Origin: Trichomonas vaginalis G3
Lineage: Eukaryota; Parabasalia; Trichomonadida; Trichomonadidae
Assembly: GCF_026262505.1 (NCBI RefSeq)
Contig: NC_067203.1
Location: forward strand, 16,194,392-16,258,391
Direction: 5' to 3'
Length of the DNA stretch: 64,000 nucleotides
Shown: piece by piece, positions 45,501 through 56,921 of the stretch
Layout of the letters: the number at the start of each line of letters is the position of its first letter
Position numbering within the stretch: the stretch's first letter is position 1
The notes under the pieces: generated by a model
Database searches by the model: none
Told to the model about the DNA's origin: nothing
What the model saw: the letters and a program-made list of their open reading frames with translations, nothing else
Position numbers and translations under genes: made by a program

Positions 45501-46675
45501 GATATCATTCTGGGAGACATTCAGAGGCAATGTCTCCCGGAATGAGACACTGTAACCGACAAGAGTGCACAATACACTCTTGTCGCTCAAAGTTTTGCAA
45601 TCACATTCTGATTGCAGAAGATTGTCTCATTCTGGGAGACATTCAGAGGCAATGTCTCCCGGAATGAGACACTGTAACCGACAAGAGTGCACAATACACT
45701 CTTGTCGCTCAAAGTTTTGCAATCACATTCTGATTGCAGAAGATTGTCTCATTCTGGGAGACATTCAGAGGCAATGTCTCCCGGAATGAGACACTGTAAC
45801 CGACAAGAGTGCACAATACACTCTTGTCGCTCAAAGTTTTGCAATCACATTCTGATTGCAGAAGATTGTCTCATTCTGGGAGACATTCAGAGGCAATGTC
45901 TCCCGGAATGAGACACTGTAACCGACAAGAGTGCACAATACACTCTTGTCGGTCAAAGTTTTGCAATCACATTCTGATTGCAGAAGATTGTCTCATTCTG
46001 GGAGACATTCAGAGGCAATGTCTCCCGGAATGAGACACTGTAACCGACAAGAGTGCACAATACACTCTTGTCGGTCAAAGTTCCGCATTCAAGTTATGAA
46101 TGGAACTTGATATCATTCTGGGAGACATGCAGTGACAATGTCTCCCGGAATGAGACACTGTAACCGACAAGAGTGCACAATACACTCTTGTCGGTCAAAG
46201 TTCCGCATTCAAGTTATGAATGGGGAACTTGATATCATTCTGGGAGACATGCAGTGACAATGTCTCCCGGAATGAGACACTGTAACCGACAAGAGTGCAC
46301 AATACACTCTTGTCGGTCAAAGTTCCGCATTCAAGTTATGAATGGGGAACTTGATATCATTCTGGGAGACATTCAGAGGCAATGTCTCCCGGAATGAGAC
46401 ACTGTAACCGACAAGAGTGCACAATACACTCTTGTCGCTCAAAGTTTTGCAATCACATTCTGATTGCAGAAGATTGTCTCATTCTGGGAGACATTCAGAG
46501 GCAATGTCTCCCGGAATGAGACACTGTAACCGACAAGAGTGCACAATACACTCTTGTCGCTCAAAGTTTTGCAATCACATTCTGATTGCAGAAGATTGTC
46601 TCATTCTGGGAGACATTCAGAGGCAATGTCTCCCGGAATGAGACACTGTAACCGACAAGAGTGCACAATACACTT
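42508..46675 (+). repeat. 122-bp triple-hairpin satellite, 34 units in two variants
   Basis: Each unit contains three adjacent hairpins. First: CCGACAAGAGTG/CACTCTTGTCGG with a 7-base loop. Second: variant-specific, in A GCAATCA/TGATTGC, in B AAGTTCCGCATTCA/TGAATGGGGAACTT. Third: CATTCTGGGAGACAT/ATGTCTCCCGGAATG. Variants run in blocks: A4 B5 A2 B5 A4 B5 A4 B3 A2. Small frames of about 74 codons recur in A units only as a by-product of the repeat. The array stops inside the first hairpin at 46675. Confidence 0.92.
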
Positions 46676-47792
46676 AATGTTTTCAAATTTTCAGATTTAA
46701 ATTTAATCTTTATTTTCATCATCATTTATAGTCTTGTTCCTTTATACAGTTATAATAAATTATCGTCAGATTCTAATATTTAAGATTCTTACTACTCAAT
46801 TCAATATAATTATGTTAGTCACTCATATTCAGGAGAATAATTTAAAAATCTATAGCTCATATTTTGATAGTTATATATTTAGATGATATATATTGCAATT
46901 CCGGTTTCAACACGATCAAATGCCAAACCAAGACAAAATATATATGAATTTTCAAAATATCGATTTACATTAGAATCTATATCTAATTTTATCAATACAC
47001 AAGTAGTGAATGTTCAATACATCTTTGAGCAACGTGAATAGCACAATTTTATAGGATTATTAGTTGATTATATAAAATATAAGCCAAATCGAATCTGCTG
47101 TATAGTACTTTAGTTTATCATTGAATGTTAAATGTGTTCATATAAATATTTGAGTCAGATATCGCATTTTCTAATTTCAAAATTTATCTCATGAAGTTAG
47201 AATTTATTTGATCATACAACATCATGTTAGTCAAACTAGAGTTCAATGGCGATTCTAAAATGGAACAAATGCTTGTTTTATCAAAATGTTAAAATATTAA
47301 TCTAAAAAACTTAATATCTAACCAAACCATTCTAGAATTATTATATACAGGTATGGGCAATCTAAATGCACACGGAATTCGGAAAATTAAAAAGAATATT
47401 TATGAGATTATTAAATCTTATGTAATTCAATGAAAAGTAGATAATATGAATATCCATAGGCTATATATCAACATATGAGTTTTTGGTTTGACCAATACTA
47501 TACTAATGTGATCAAATTAATCTGATTTCTTAGATTTTCATTTGAAGCATTTGCAGTAGTAGGGGTACCTTTATATATTAACATATTAAAAAATTGCGCT
47601 CCTATTCGCAGTTTCTTCATGATTTTGAGATTGCATTAGATTTCGCGATGCAGAAAAAAATCACTTTAGATTCCCGTCAAACTCTAAGTATAAGCATGTC
47701 TCTATATGTAGAAACTGTCTGCGCTATTTATTTCCCGGCTCAAAAAACCACGGTGTCTGTGTGAGGAAAATACCCATTTTAGGACCCTGGGT
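46676..47792. other. Right unique part of element 3
   Basis: About 1.1 kb of AT-rich sequence with no open frame of note; slightly more GC-rich near 47,580-47,790. No transposase signature seen. Confidence 0.5.
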
Positions 47793-47832
47793 AGGGGGTC
47801 ATGAAAATTTTCCAAGAGTTGGAAATATAGGG

Positions 47833-48152
47833 TATCATTATTTTATGGCATTCTCTTTCTTTTCATATTTATCATTGTTTTATTACATTCTCTTTCTTTT
47901 CATATTTATCATTGTTTTATAGAATTCTCTTTCTTTTCATATTTATCGTTGTTTTATGAAATTCTCTTTCTTTTCATATTTATCATTGTTTTATTACATT
48001 CTCTTTCTTTTCATATTTATCATTATTTTATGGCATTCTCTTTCTTTTCATATTTATCATTGTTTTATTACATTCTCTTTCTTTTCATATTTATCATTAT
48101 TTTATTACATTCTCTTTCTTTTCATATTTATCATTGTTTTATGAAATTCTTT
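47833..48152 (+). repeat. 37-bp minisatellite, second block
   Basis: Resumes after element 3 in the same phase. Because 37 is not a multiple of three, successive units read in all frames (FSFFSYLSLFY, ILFLFIFII, HSLSFHIYHCF), giving hydrophobic chance frames of 60-110 codons. Confidence 0.9.
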
Positions 48153-51128
48153 AGATATTAATAAATGCCCTCTTAGTATTGCAATCAAAGCGAATTCAAT
48201 AGAAATTGTCCAATTCCTAGTTGAGCATGGTGCGGATGTTAACATGAATCTTATTCTTTTTCTTTTCATATTTATTATTATTTTATAAAATTCTCTTTCT
48301 TTTCATATTTATCATTATTTTATGAAATTCTTTTTCTTTTCATATTTATCATTATTTTATATATTTTTCTTTCTTTTCATATTCATCATTATTTTATGGC
48401 ATTCTCTTTCTTTTCATATTTATCATTGTTTTATTACATTCTCTTTCTTTTCATATTTATCGTTGTTTTATAGAATTCTCTTTCTTTTTGTATTTATCAT
48501 TGTCTTATGAAACTCTATTTCTTTTCATATTTATCATTGTTTTATAGAATTCTCTTTCTTTTCATATTTATCATTGTTTTATTACATTCTCTTTCTTTTC
48601 ATATTTATCATTGTTTTATAGAATTCTCTTTCTTTTCATATTTATCGTTGTTTTATGAAATTCTCTTTCTTTTCATATTTATCATTGTTTTATTACATTC
48701 TCTTTCTTTTCATATTTATCATTATTTTATGGCATTCTCTTTCTTTTCATATTTATCATTGTTTTATTACATTCTCTTTCTTTTCATATTTATCATTATT
48801 TTATTACATTCTCTTTCTTTTCATATTTATCATTGTTTATGAAATTCTTTAGATATTAATAAATGCCCTCTTAGTATTGCAATCAAAGCGAATTCAATAG
48901 AAATTGTCCAATTCCTAGTTGAGCATGGTGCGGATGTTAACATGAATCTTATTCTTTTTCTTTTCATATTTATTATTATTTTATAAAATTCTCTTTCTTT
49001 TCATATTCATCATTATTTTATGAAATTCTTTTTCTTTTCATATTTATCATTATTTTATATATTTTTCTTTCTTTTCATATTCATCATTATTTTATGGCAT
49101 TCTCTTTCTTTTCATATTTATCATTGTTTTATTACATTCTCTTTCTTTTCATATTTATCGTTGTTTTATAGAATTCTCTTTCTTTTTGTATTTATCATTG
49201 TCTTATGAAACTCTATTTCTTTTCATATTTATCATTGTTTTATAGAATTCTCTTTCTTTTCATATTTATCATTATTTTATTACATTTTTTGTCTTTTCAT
49301 ATTTATCATTATTTTATAGAATTCTTTTTCTTTTCATATTTATCATTATTTTATGACATTCTCTTTCTTTTCACATTCATCATTGTTTAATGTAATTCTC
49401 TTTCTTTTCATATTTATCATTATTTTATTACATTCTCTTTCTTTCCATATTCATAATTATTTTATTACATTCTCTTTCTTTTCATATTTATCATTATTTT
49501 ATTACATTCTCTTTCTTTTCATATTTATCATTGTTTTATGAAATTCTTTAGATATTAATAAATGCCCTCTTAGTATTGCAATCAAAGCGAATTCAATAGA
49601 AATTGTCCAATTCCTAGTTGAGCATGGTGCGGATGTTAACATGAATCTTATTCTTTTTCTTTTCATATTTATTATTATTTTATAAAATTCTCTTTCTTTT
49701 CATATTCATCATTATTTTATGAAATTCTTTTTCTTTTCATATTTATCATTATTTTATATATTTTTCTTTCTTTTCATATTCATCATTATTTTATGGCATT
49801 CTCTTTCTTTTCATATTTATCATTGTTTTATTACATTCTCTTTCTTTTCATATTTATCGTTGTTTTATAGAATTCTCTTTCTTTTTGTATTTATCATTGT
49901 CTTATGAAACTCTATTTCTTTTCATATTTATCATTGTTTTATAGAATTCTCTTTCTTTTCATATTTATCATTATTTTATTACATTTTTTGTCTTTTCATA
50001 TTTATCATTATTTTATAGAATTCTTTTTCTTTTCATATTTATCATTATTTTATGACATTCTCTTTCTTTTCACATTCATCATTGTTTAATGTAATTCTCT
50101 TTCTTTTCATATTTATCATTATTTTATTACATTCTCTTTCTTTCCATATTCATAATTATTTTATTACATTCTCTTTCTTTTCATATTTATCATTATTTTA
50201 TTACATTCTCTTTCTTTTCATATTTATCATTGTTTTATGAAATTCTTTAGATATTAATAAATGCCCTCTTAGTATTGCAATCAAAGCGAATTCAATAGAA
50301 ATTGTCCAATTCCTAGTTGAGCATGGTGCGGATGTTAACATGAATCTTATTCTTTTTCTTTTCATATTTATTATTATTTTATAAAATTCTTTTTCTTTTC
50401 ATATTTATTATTATTTTATAAAATTCTCTTTCTTTTCATATTTATTATTATTTAATGAAATTTTCTTTCTTTTCATATTTATCATTATTTTATAGAATTC
50501 TCTTTCTTTTCATATTTATCATTATTTTATATATTTTTCTTTCTTTTCATATTCATCATTATTTTATGGCATTCTCTTTCTTTTCATATTTATCATTATT
50601 TTATAGCATTCTCTTTCTTTCCATATTCATAATTATTTTATTACATTCTCTTTCTTTTCATATTTATCATTATTTTATTACATTCTCTTTCTTTTCATAT
50701 TTATCATTGTTTTATTACATTCTCTTTCTTTTCATATTTATCATTGTTTTATAGAATTCTTTTTCTTTTCATATTTATCATTATTTTATGGCATTCTCTT
50801 TCTTTTCATATTTATCATTGTTTTATTACATTCTCTTTCTTTTCATATTTATCATTGTTTTATGAAATTCTTTAGATATTAATAAATGCCCTCTTAGTAT
50901 TGCAATCAAAGCGAATTCAATAGAAATTGTCCAATTCCTAGTTGAGCATGGTGCGGATGTTAACATGAATCTTATTCTTTTTCTTTTCATATTTATTATT
51001 ATTTTATAAAATTCTCTTTCTTTTCATATTTATCATTATTTTATGGCATTCTCTTTCTTTTCATATTCATCAGAGTTTAATCGCATTCTCTTTCTTTTCA
51101 TATTTATCATTGTTTTATGAAATTCTTT
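48153..51128 (+). repeat. Macro-repeats of about 699 bp: minisatellite plus a 100-bp ankyrin fragment
   Basis: A fragment encoding CPLSIAIKANSIEIVQFLVE and on to GADVNMN, preceded by AGATATTAATAA, starts at 48153, 48851, 49550, 50249 and 50874 (spacings 698, 699, 699, 625). Between the fragments lie 14-17 minisatellite units. The three full macro-repeats are nearly identical along their whole length, including rare minisatellite variants, so they arose by recent segmental duplication. Confidence 0.88.
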
Positions 51129-51240
51129 CGATATTAATAAATGCCCTCTTAATATTGCCATCAAAATTAAAGCAAAATATATTATCACTTTCTTAGTTGA
51201 ACATGGGGCTACAACAAGACTGTCATGTAGAATTTCGTAA
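51129..51240 (+). pseudogene. Final ankyrin-repeat fragment with the old gene's stop
   Basis: DINKCPLNIAIKIKAKYIIT followed by FLVEHGATTRLSCRIS and a TAA. It is a diverged version of the amplified ankyrin fragment and probably the true 3' end of the gene starting at 39770, so that one ankyrin gene now spans about 11.5 kb. Confidence 0.6.
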
Positions 51241-51249
51241 AGGCAAAGG

Positions 51250-53918
51250 TTCAAGAGCGGGTCGCCTTATTTTTTATTTATAATAATAAAGACTCATATT
51301 TCCAGACTATACTTGTAATCATTGAGAAACATATTTCACATGCTTTGTAAGAAGATTGAATTAATTCAGAAATACTTTCTCAATACTTTTTATTCAATTT
51401 TGAGAGAATGTGAAAAAAACATTTCACATTTTTTGAATAGTTTACAAGCTACAAAGAATTTATAAAATACTAAAAATTAAGTGTTTATTTAAATGCATAA
51501 TGTAATAATTGAGAGGAGCTCAGGGTATTTGAGCAACTGTGTAAATTTTGCTGATTTTTCTTTCGTATCTGCAAAATTTTAAATTTTTAATATCGATTTG
51601 GGGATCGTATCATCATCCTGACCATTCCTTTGGGGAAGGAAAGTGGAAATAAAGCAATACATTTGATTACTGTGCAAGGAGCTTTAAATATTTCAAGGAG
51701 TATACACTATTCCATTTGGACTTTTTGTGAAAAACCGTCAAAGCCGCCATATAATTAATCAAAATGAGAGATATTATTGCAAATAATATAAACATTTAAT
51801 TTTACCTATAATTTGTGTATTGTAAACTATTCAAGAAAATAAGTGAAAATTATTTTTCAGCATTTCGCACAACATTGAATTTAAAGTAATTTCAGCATTT
51901 TAAAAAAATTGAGGCTTCGCCTCAATTTTTTTAAAATGCTGGAAAAATTTTTGAATCATCGACACAATAAATTGAATGACCGCTAGGTTTCATTCAATTA
52001 AAAATGGTACCGAATAATGGGTTATGCAAGATATTGCAAAATATTTTTGATAACTTGTAAAAAAAGCGTAAACTTCAGAATAAACAATAATATATTATTT
52101 GGATACTATATATAGTTACAAATATTATTGCCACTCAAAAAAATCACAATTTCAATTTTTCTCGAAATCTAGCTTTGAAATGTAAGGTAGTCACAAAATC
52201 TAAGTAGAAGGGCTTTGAAATATTGAGGGGATTTGAAATTTTGGCTCTCAAAATTTACCCTTCCTCACTACTCGAATTCCGAGCCTCTCAATGAATTTCC
52301 TCTCAATTTTGAATGGTTTATATTGACTTTTGAATACCTTTATTGAGAACAAAAAAATAAATATATTAAGATTCGTATAATATTGGCATTTTTCATAAAA
52401 TGAAGGCCTAAAAAACAGGGCCATTCAAAAAATGAATTGTTTTGGGGAGTAGTGGATCTAGCATCTGTGTAACAAATAATAAAGATTGGCCGTAAAAATT
52501 AGGCCTAATCTCTTTTTGGTAAAATTTTGGAAATTGATATCTCTTTATATTCGTCTGTCGTGAGGTACAGATAACAAGATGATGGAGTAAGTGTTTTTGA
52601 CATATTCACTTTTCACCATATTGGCCGAAATTAAGTTTATTGTTGCTAATTTTTTGTTTTTTACCTTGTTTTTAGGGGCACTACTATTTATTCATCTTTG
52701 TATTATTTTTGTTGAGCTCGTATTGAAAAACAATCAATGAAATCCATGTTTTCATTTGAAATCTGATAAAGTTAAACGTGCATATAAGTTTCTCGCTGAT
52801 ATCACTCAATTGCAAATTCATATATATGCAATTCAAAAAAATGAGAAAAATTTCGGATTGTCCAAATTGAAGGATATAATTTTTTTTCTTTAGCCAATAA
52901 ATCAATGTATTATATTGCATTCATTATCCAATGAGTAGTTACACATAATATTAGCATATAACACTCTTGCTGTTTACAAATACAAATTTTGATTTGATTA
53001 TTTTGTTTAAAGCTATTCTATTTATAGTGATCTCTTATATAACATGTTGTATAAAATATCTATATTACTATTATTGTATTTCATGAATCTTTTTTCATTA
53101 ATAAAATTTTATTGGAAAAATTTCAACTTTTCATTAATCTAAATTGACATCTGTGATGCTTCCTATTCTGTTACAACTATTAAAGCTTACATTTAAATTC
53201 GAATTCAAAATTTCAAAATTTTTTAAATTGATCAATACAATGATTTTAATAATATATATTTGTTTGTGCTTTTAAATTTCTTAAGCTTTCAAAATTTAAG
53301 AGAATTGATAACTTAATACAATATGATCTTAATGATATACTAATTAATAATTCGCAAAATGAAAAAAAGTCTTCTCAAAACTAAATTCAATGCCTTTCAA
53401 TCGAGATTTTGAGGCAACTTTATATTAATTTTACTAAATATAAGCATTATATTATATGCTACTGGACTTTTTGCATTCGTCCCTATTGTACATGTATATA
53501 TATATTCCTCCAAAGTTATTTCAATTTCATTGAAAGGGAGGAAAAGGTGTTAATTTATCTCGAAATCAAATGGAAGCCATTCAATTAGCTAGCACCCATT
53601 ATTGCTCTTCATATACCAAGCATAATTGGCCCAGATTTTGTCGATATTCTAAATTTTGAAAATGAAAAGATAGTTGCTTCGCAATTAGATTGGCAATTTG
53701 CCCCAACCAAATAACTCTGATTTATATTGTGTTGTTATTAACATGATATGAAAATTTTTGAGTGAAATCTATCATCATTAAGTCTTTAAAAATACATTTT
53801 TAGAAATGGTTTTTTGATTCTTAATAGGATTCGCTCAAATTTACAGTAATCACTATGATAAATTATCTAGCGGCGCGTCACGCCGATAAATGAAGAAATT
53901 TGCCGTTTAAAAATTGTC
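51250..53918. other. Intergenic, 2.7 kb
   Basis: AT-rich spacer with no supported gene. A 78-codon minus frame (52684-52920) has no recognisable feature. It holds one exceptional hairpin at 51893-51941, listed separately. A patch near 53,540-53,715 is less AT-rich and might be a decayed coding remnant, but I cannot assign it. Confidence 0.4.
51893..51941. repeat. Perfect 49-bp hairpin (23-bp arms, 3-base loop)
   Basis: CAGCATTTTAAAAAAATTGA and on to GAGGC, loop TTC, then the exact complement ending AAAATGCTG. All 23 pairs match. Confidence 0.9.
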
Positions 53919-53925
53919 ACTTTTC
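53917..53925 (+). promoter_or_regulatory. Initiator-like element of the WD40 gene
   Basis: TCACTTTTC, its A 27 bases before the ATG at 53946. It matches the trichomonad initiator pattern. Confidence 0.4.
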
Positions 53926-53945
53926 TTGATTATCTAAATACTTTT

Positions 53946-56921
53946 ATGTCTGTTTTAAATGAAGCTGAAAAGATCAATCCTAATGGCGAAGATCCAAATT
54001 TATACAACCAAAATGCCGCATTAGACAAGATGATTGGAAGTTCCCCAATAGACAGACAAAAATTTACTATGCATCATGGCCAAGGCGTTTGTGCATTCAT
54101 TGCAGGAGGGATAGTATCCGTAGTAAAAGTAAATCAGCAGCAGAGAAATGATTTTCAGATATCAGATAACACTCATGAAATTGATGTCATCTTTTTTTCA
54201 AGGACCGGACGACAATTGGCTATTGGAACCAAAGGGCCTTTCGCAAAATTTTATGTTGTAACGTTTAATGAGAATTTTGACCAAATTGTTGACAAAATTG
54301 AAAAGAAAACAGATGAAAATGGCTTTTCTGCAATAGATATCGAGAGCGAATCAGGAAAACTAATAACAGTTGGTGTTGATTTGCAACCATTTATTATTCT
54401 TTGGGACATAAAGCAAGGAAAACCTGAAGCAATTGGACGATATCACATTAAATGCGTTCCAAATCACATTTCTCTTTCTAATGATGGAAATTTCGCAATT
54501 GTTAGTGGTCCTAGTTTATTAAGGATCATTGATACATCTGTTGGTTTGTCAGATAAAGAAATTCAGCTCCTCAAAACTCGTTCAATTTCTATTTCCAAAT
54601 TTAGGACATCTAATTTTGTTTCCGCCTACAGTTGTTCAAATTCTTTTGGAAGAATTTATGCATTAACAGATGATGGAACTTTATTATCTTATGAGCGATC
54701 ATGTGTTGATTTTTCGAGCCAGATAAAATGCAACAAAATCACTCTTGGCTGTGGCAGTACAAAATGCATGGTTGTTGATGAAAAACTTGTATTAATTGGC
54801 ACAGATGCAGGTTCTGTTTTAGCTGTTAAATGTGATTCACAACAACATGCTTTATTTGGACAATTTTCTGCTGATGGATATCCAGTTGTTTCTGTTTGTT
54901 GTTCAACAAAAATTGTTGGTGTTGCTTACAACAATGGCTCAATGATCTTCTATCCAAGAAGACCAGGAAAACAACCATTGTTAACAATACAACAACACAG
55001 AGGTCCTGTTTGTTGTCTCTCTGTTTGCCCAGGAAACGATGAAAAATATTTGGTTTCCGGTGGTTCTGATGGAAGTTGCCGAAAATGGGAAATTATTAAG
55101 CAGCAAGACTTAGTTTCTGGATCATCCCAGCACATGGTTGCTTCAAATAATCTTTGCAAAGCAAGTGATGATTATTTGACATCAATAAAAGGTATCAGAT
55201 GTGTTTGTGCAAGCGAAAAATACACATTTGCTGGTGATAACAATGGTATTTTGCATGTTATGAGAAATAACAAACTCGATATTGTTACAAGGATTGAAGA
55301 GAAAAGCCGTGGAACAACAGCAATTTGTTGTGATGATAATGATAAATATTTGGCAACAGGTGGATTGGATGGCATTGTAAGAATTTATTCATACAAGAAA
55401 GAAGATGAAATCAAAGTTATTGCAATGGATCCAACACATACAAGTCCTGTTACAAGCATTTGTTTTTGCGGTGGTTCGTTGATTTCTACATCAAAAGAAG
55501 GCGTCAGATTCGCAAAACTACCAACAGGAGTTCCTTACAAGACAAGCAATGTTGATGATATGCCTTTGTCTATTTCTCCTCTTCCAAATAAGAAATATGT
55601 CGCCACTTGTGGAATGGACAAATCTATTTCAATTTGGAGAATTTCTGATGGTTTCTTATTCAGAAAATATCAGCTCTCGATAGATGAAAAACCAACTTGT
55701 TTGAGTGTCGACAAGAGTGGTTTATTCATTGCTGTAGGTATGAGCAGTTCCATTGTTAATATAATTGATATTTTCTCAGGAGATATCATTTGTAATTTCA
55801 ATTCTGTTTGCGGATTACCAACAAATATTGTTTTCCAGCAAAATGATATCATTTTGAGTGGAATGAGTGGATGCATTGCCAGATGGAATCTTCCTGAATT
55901 CATTTATAAGATCATTCAGGAGAGACAGAGATCTAATGTTCCATTGGATTTATTAATGGGCTTAGATGAAGAACCATCGCATTCTACAATTTTGGATGAT
56001 GAACCAAAGTTGAAACTTCAAAGACAGGCCAGCTCAACATTAAAAGGCGCAGAAGCTAATACAGCATGGACATTTGTTGAAAACAAAGAAGATAAGAATG
56101 GTCAACAAGAAGTCGTTGTTGAAGATGATGGTCAACAAGATCAAACTGATGATAGCCAATTAGATTATGATCATATTCCAAGGCCTGCTTTCGGAGAGCG
56201 TGATCACATTGTTGATGATATTATTAGAGCTTCATTCATTGGTAAAGATTCTGATGATGAAAATGGAAATCAAAATCAAAATGAAAATGAAAAACCTGAA
56301 TTGAGTTCAAGTGGAGAAACAGATTCTTCAATCATGAAAATGCTTGACAGCATAAAGAAAAAGAAGAACGAAGATAACAAAGATTATATTATCATTGGAG
56401 ATGATACTCCATCGAGAAGGAAAGAAAAACTTAAACTAGACATAAAGGATCCACCAAATCAGATTAAAGGAGTTGACGATGATGATTTAGATCCATTTAT
56501 TATTGATGAATTAGAAAAAGATTCTTCAACACCACATAAGTCAAAAGAAACAACTCCGAAACAACCAGAAATGGCACTTTCTCCAGTTCCTTCTTCATCC
56601 TCTCAACAACAAAAGGTTCTAACACCTCCTTCCACACCACCTCAACAGATTCTTCTTCCTGTAACAGTTGTAACTCCTCCTCAAATTGATTCTAAGCAAA
56701 GTGATAATATTCCTTATCCAACAAGAGTTGCCGAACAATTGAAGTTATTACTTAGTGTTGCAGATGATTTCTTGCAGCTGGAAACTGAGGATCCTGGCGA
56801 ATTGGAAGCTTTGAATCAATTGAAAGATGTAATGAATGAAATAGAGAGAAGTGCTTTGCAGTCTAATTGGCTCAAGAAAGAATTAATTGAGCATATATCC
56901 CAAATTTTCGATAAAAAATAA
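53946..56921 (+). CDS. WD40-repeat scaffold protein, MABP1/WDR62-like
   Basis: 991 residues. Residues about 35-665 form two consecutive seven-blade-like WD40 arrays with many degenerate units; clear ones include YLVSGGSDGSCRKWEI, YLATGGLDGIVRIYSY and YVATCGMDKSISIWRI. The last blade (IILSGMSGCIARWNLPEFIYKIIQERQR) resembles the end of the double propeller of MABP1/WDR62-type proteins, hence the suggestion; other long WD40 proteins are possible. From about residue 690 the chain is acidic and low-complexity (Q, E, D, N, S, P), and the last 70 residues form a predicted helix (RVAEQLKLLLSVADDFLQLE) suited to coiled-coil pairing. MABP1/WDR62 relatives act at spindle poles and as kinase scaffolds. 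The stop codon overlaps TAAA, the usual trichomonad polyadenylation context. Confidence 0.7.
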   Translation: MSVLNEAEKINPNGEDPNLYNQNAALDKMIGSSPIDRQKFTMHHGQGVCAFIAGGIVSVVKVNQQQRNDFQISDNTHEIDVIFFSRTGRQLAIGTKGPFAKFYVVTFNENFDQIVDKIEKKTDENGFSAIDIESESGKLITVGVDLQPFIILWDIKQGKPEAIGRYHIKCVPNHISLSNDGNFAIVSGPSLLRIIDTSVGLSDKEIQLLKTRSISISKFRTSNFVSAYSCSNSFGRIYALTDDGTLLSYERSCVDFSSQIKCNKITLGCGSTKCMVVDEKLVLIGTDAGSVLAVKCDSQQHALFGQFSADGYPVVSVCCSTKIVGVAYNNGSMIFYPRRPGKQPLLTIQQHRGPVCCLSVCPGNDEKYLVSGGSDGSCRKWEIIKQQDLVSGSSQHMVASNNLCKASDDYLTSIKGIRCVCASEKYTFAGDNNGILHVMRNNKLDIVTRIEEKSRGTTAICCDDNDKYLATGGLDGIVRIYSYKKEDEIKVIAMDPTHTSPVTSICFCGGSLISTSKEGVRFAKLPTGVPYKTSNVDDMPLSISPLPNKKYVATCGMDKSISIWRISDGFLFRKYQLSIDEKPTCLSVDKSGLFIAVGMSSSIVNIIDIFSGDIICNFNSVCGLPTNIVFQQNDIILSGMSGCIARWNLPEFIYKIIQERQRSNVPLDLLMGLDEEPSHSTILDDEPKLKLQRQASSTLKGAEANTAWTFVENKEDKNGQQEVVVEDDGQQDQTDDSQLDYDHIPRPAFGERDHIVDDIIRASFIGKDSDDENGNQNQNENEKPELSSSGETDSSIMKMLDSIKKKKNEDNKDYIIIGDDTPSRRKEKLKLDIKDPPNQIKGVDDDDLDPFIIDELEKDSSTPHKSKETTPKQPEMALSPVPSSSSQQQKVLTPPSTPPQQILLPVTVVTPPQIDSKQSDNIPYPTRVAEQLKLLLSVADDFLQLETEDPGELEALNQLKDVMNEIERSALQSNWLKKELIEHISQIFDKK

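Larger units (their letters stand above)
40827..47832. mobile_element. Element 3: 7.0-kb non-autonomous element in a TA target, Tc1/mariner-like ends
   Basis: Left end CCCTACGTTCCCAACTTCTG and right end (reverse complement) CCCTATATTTCCAACTCTTG form an imperfect inverted repeat of about 40 bp. TA is duplicated on both sides (40825-40826, 47833-47834). The uninterrupted target is present elsewhere in the window (50756-50800), with the same bases on both sides of TA, which proves the boundaries. TA duplication and short inverted ends fit the Tc1/mariner group. No transposase frame is found; the interior is dominated by a 122-bp satellite. Seven kb is very large for such a non-autonomous element, so satellite growth after or before insertion is likely. 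Confidence 0.8.

Noticed and set aside
42508-46675. Recurring frames of about 74 codons (MHNTLLSLKVLQSHSDCRRL) as a gene family
   Set aside because: They arise from the satellite unit itself, overlap each other with 122-bp spacing and exist only in variant A; pairing of stems, not codons, explains the sequence.
47833-50760. Hydrophobic frames of 60-111 codons (FSFFSYLSLFY repeats) as membrane proteins
   Set aside because: The 37-bp minisatellite is stop-poor in several frames, so these are by-products of the repeat.
51036-51254. 72-codon minus-strand frame
   Set aside because: Antisense to minisatellite and the last ankyrin fragment; no domain.
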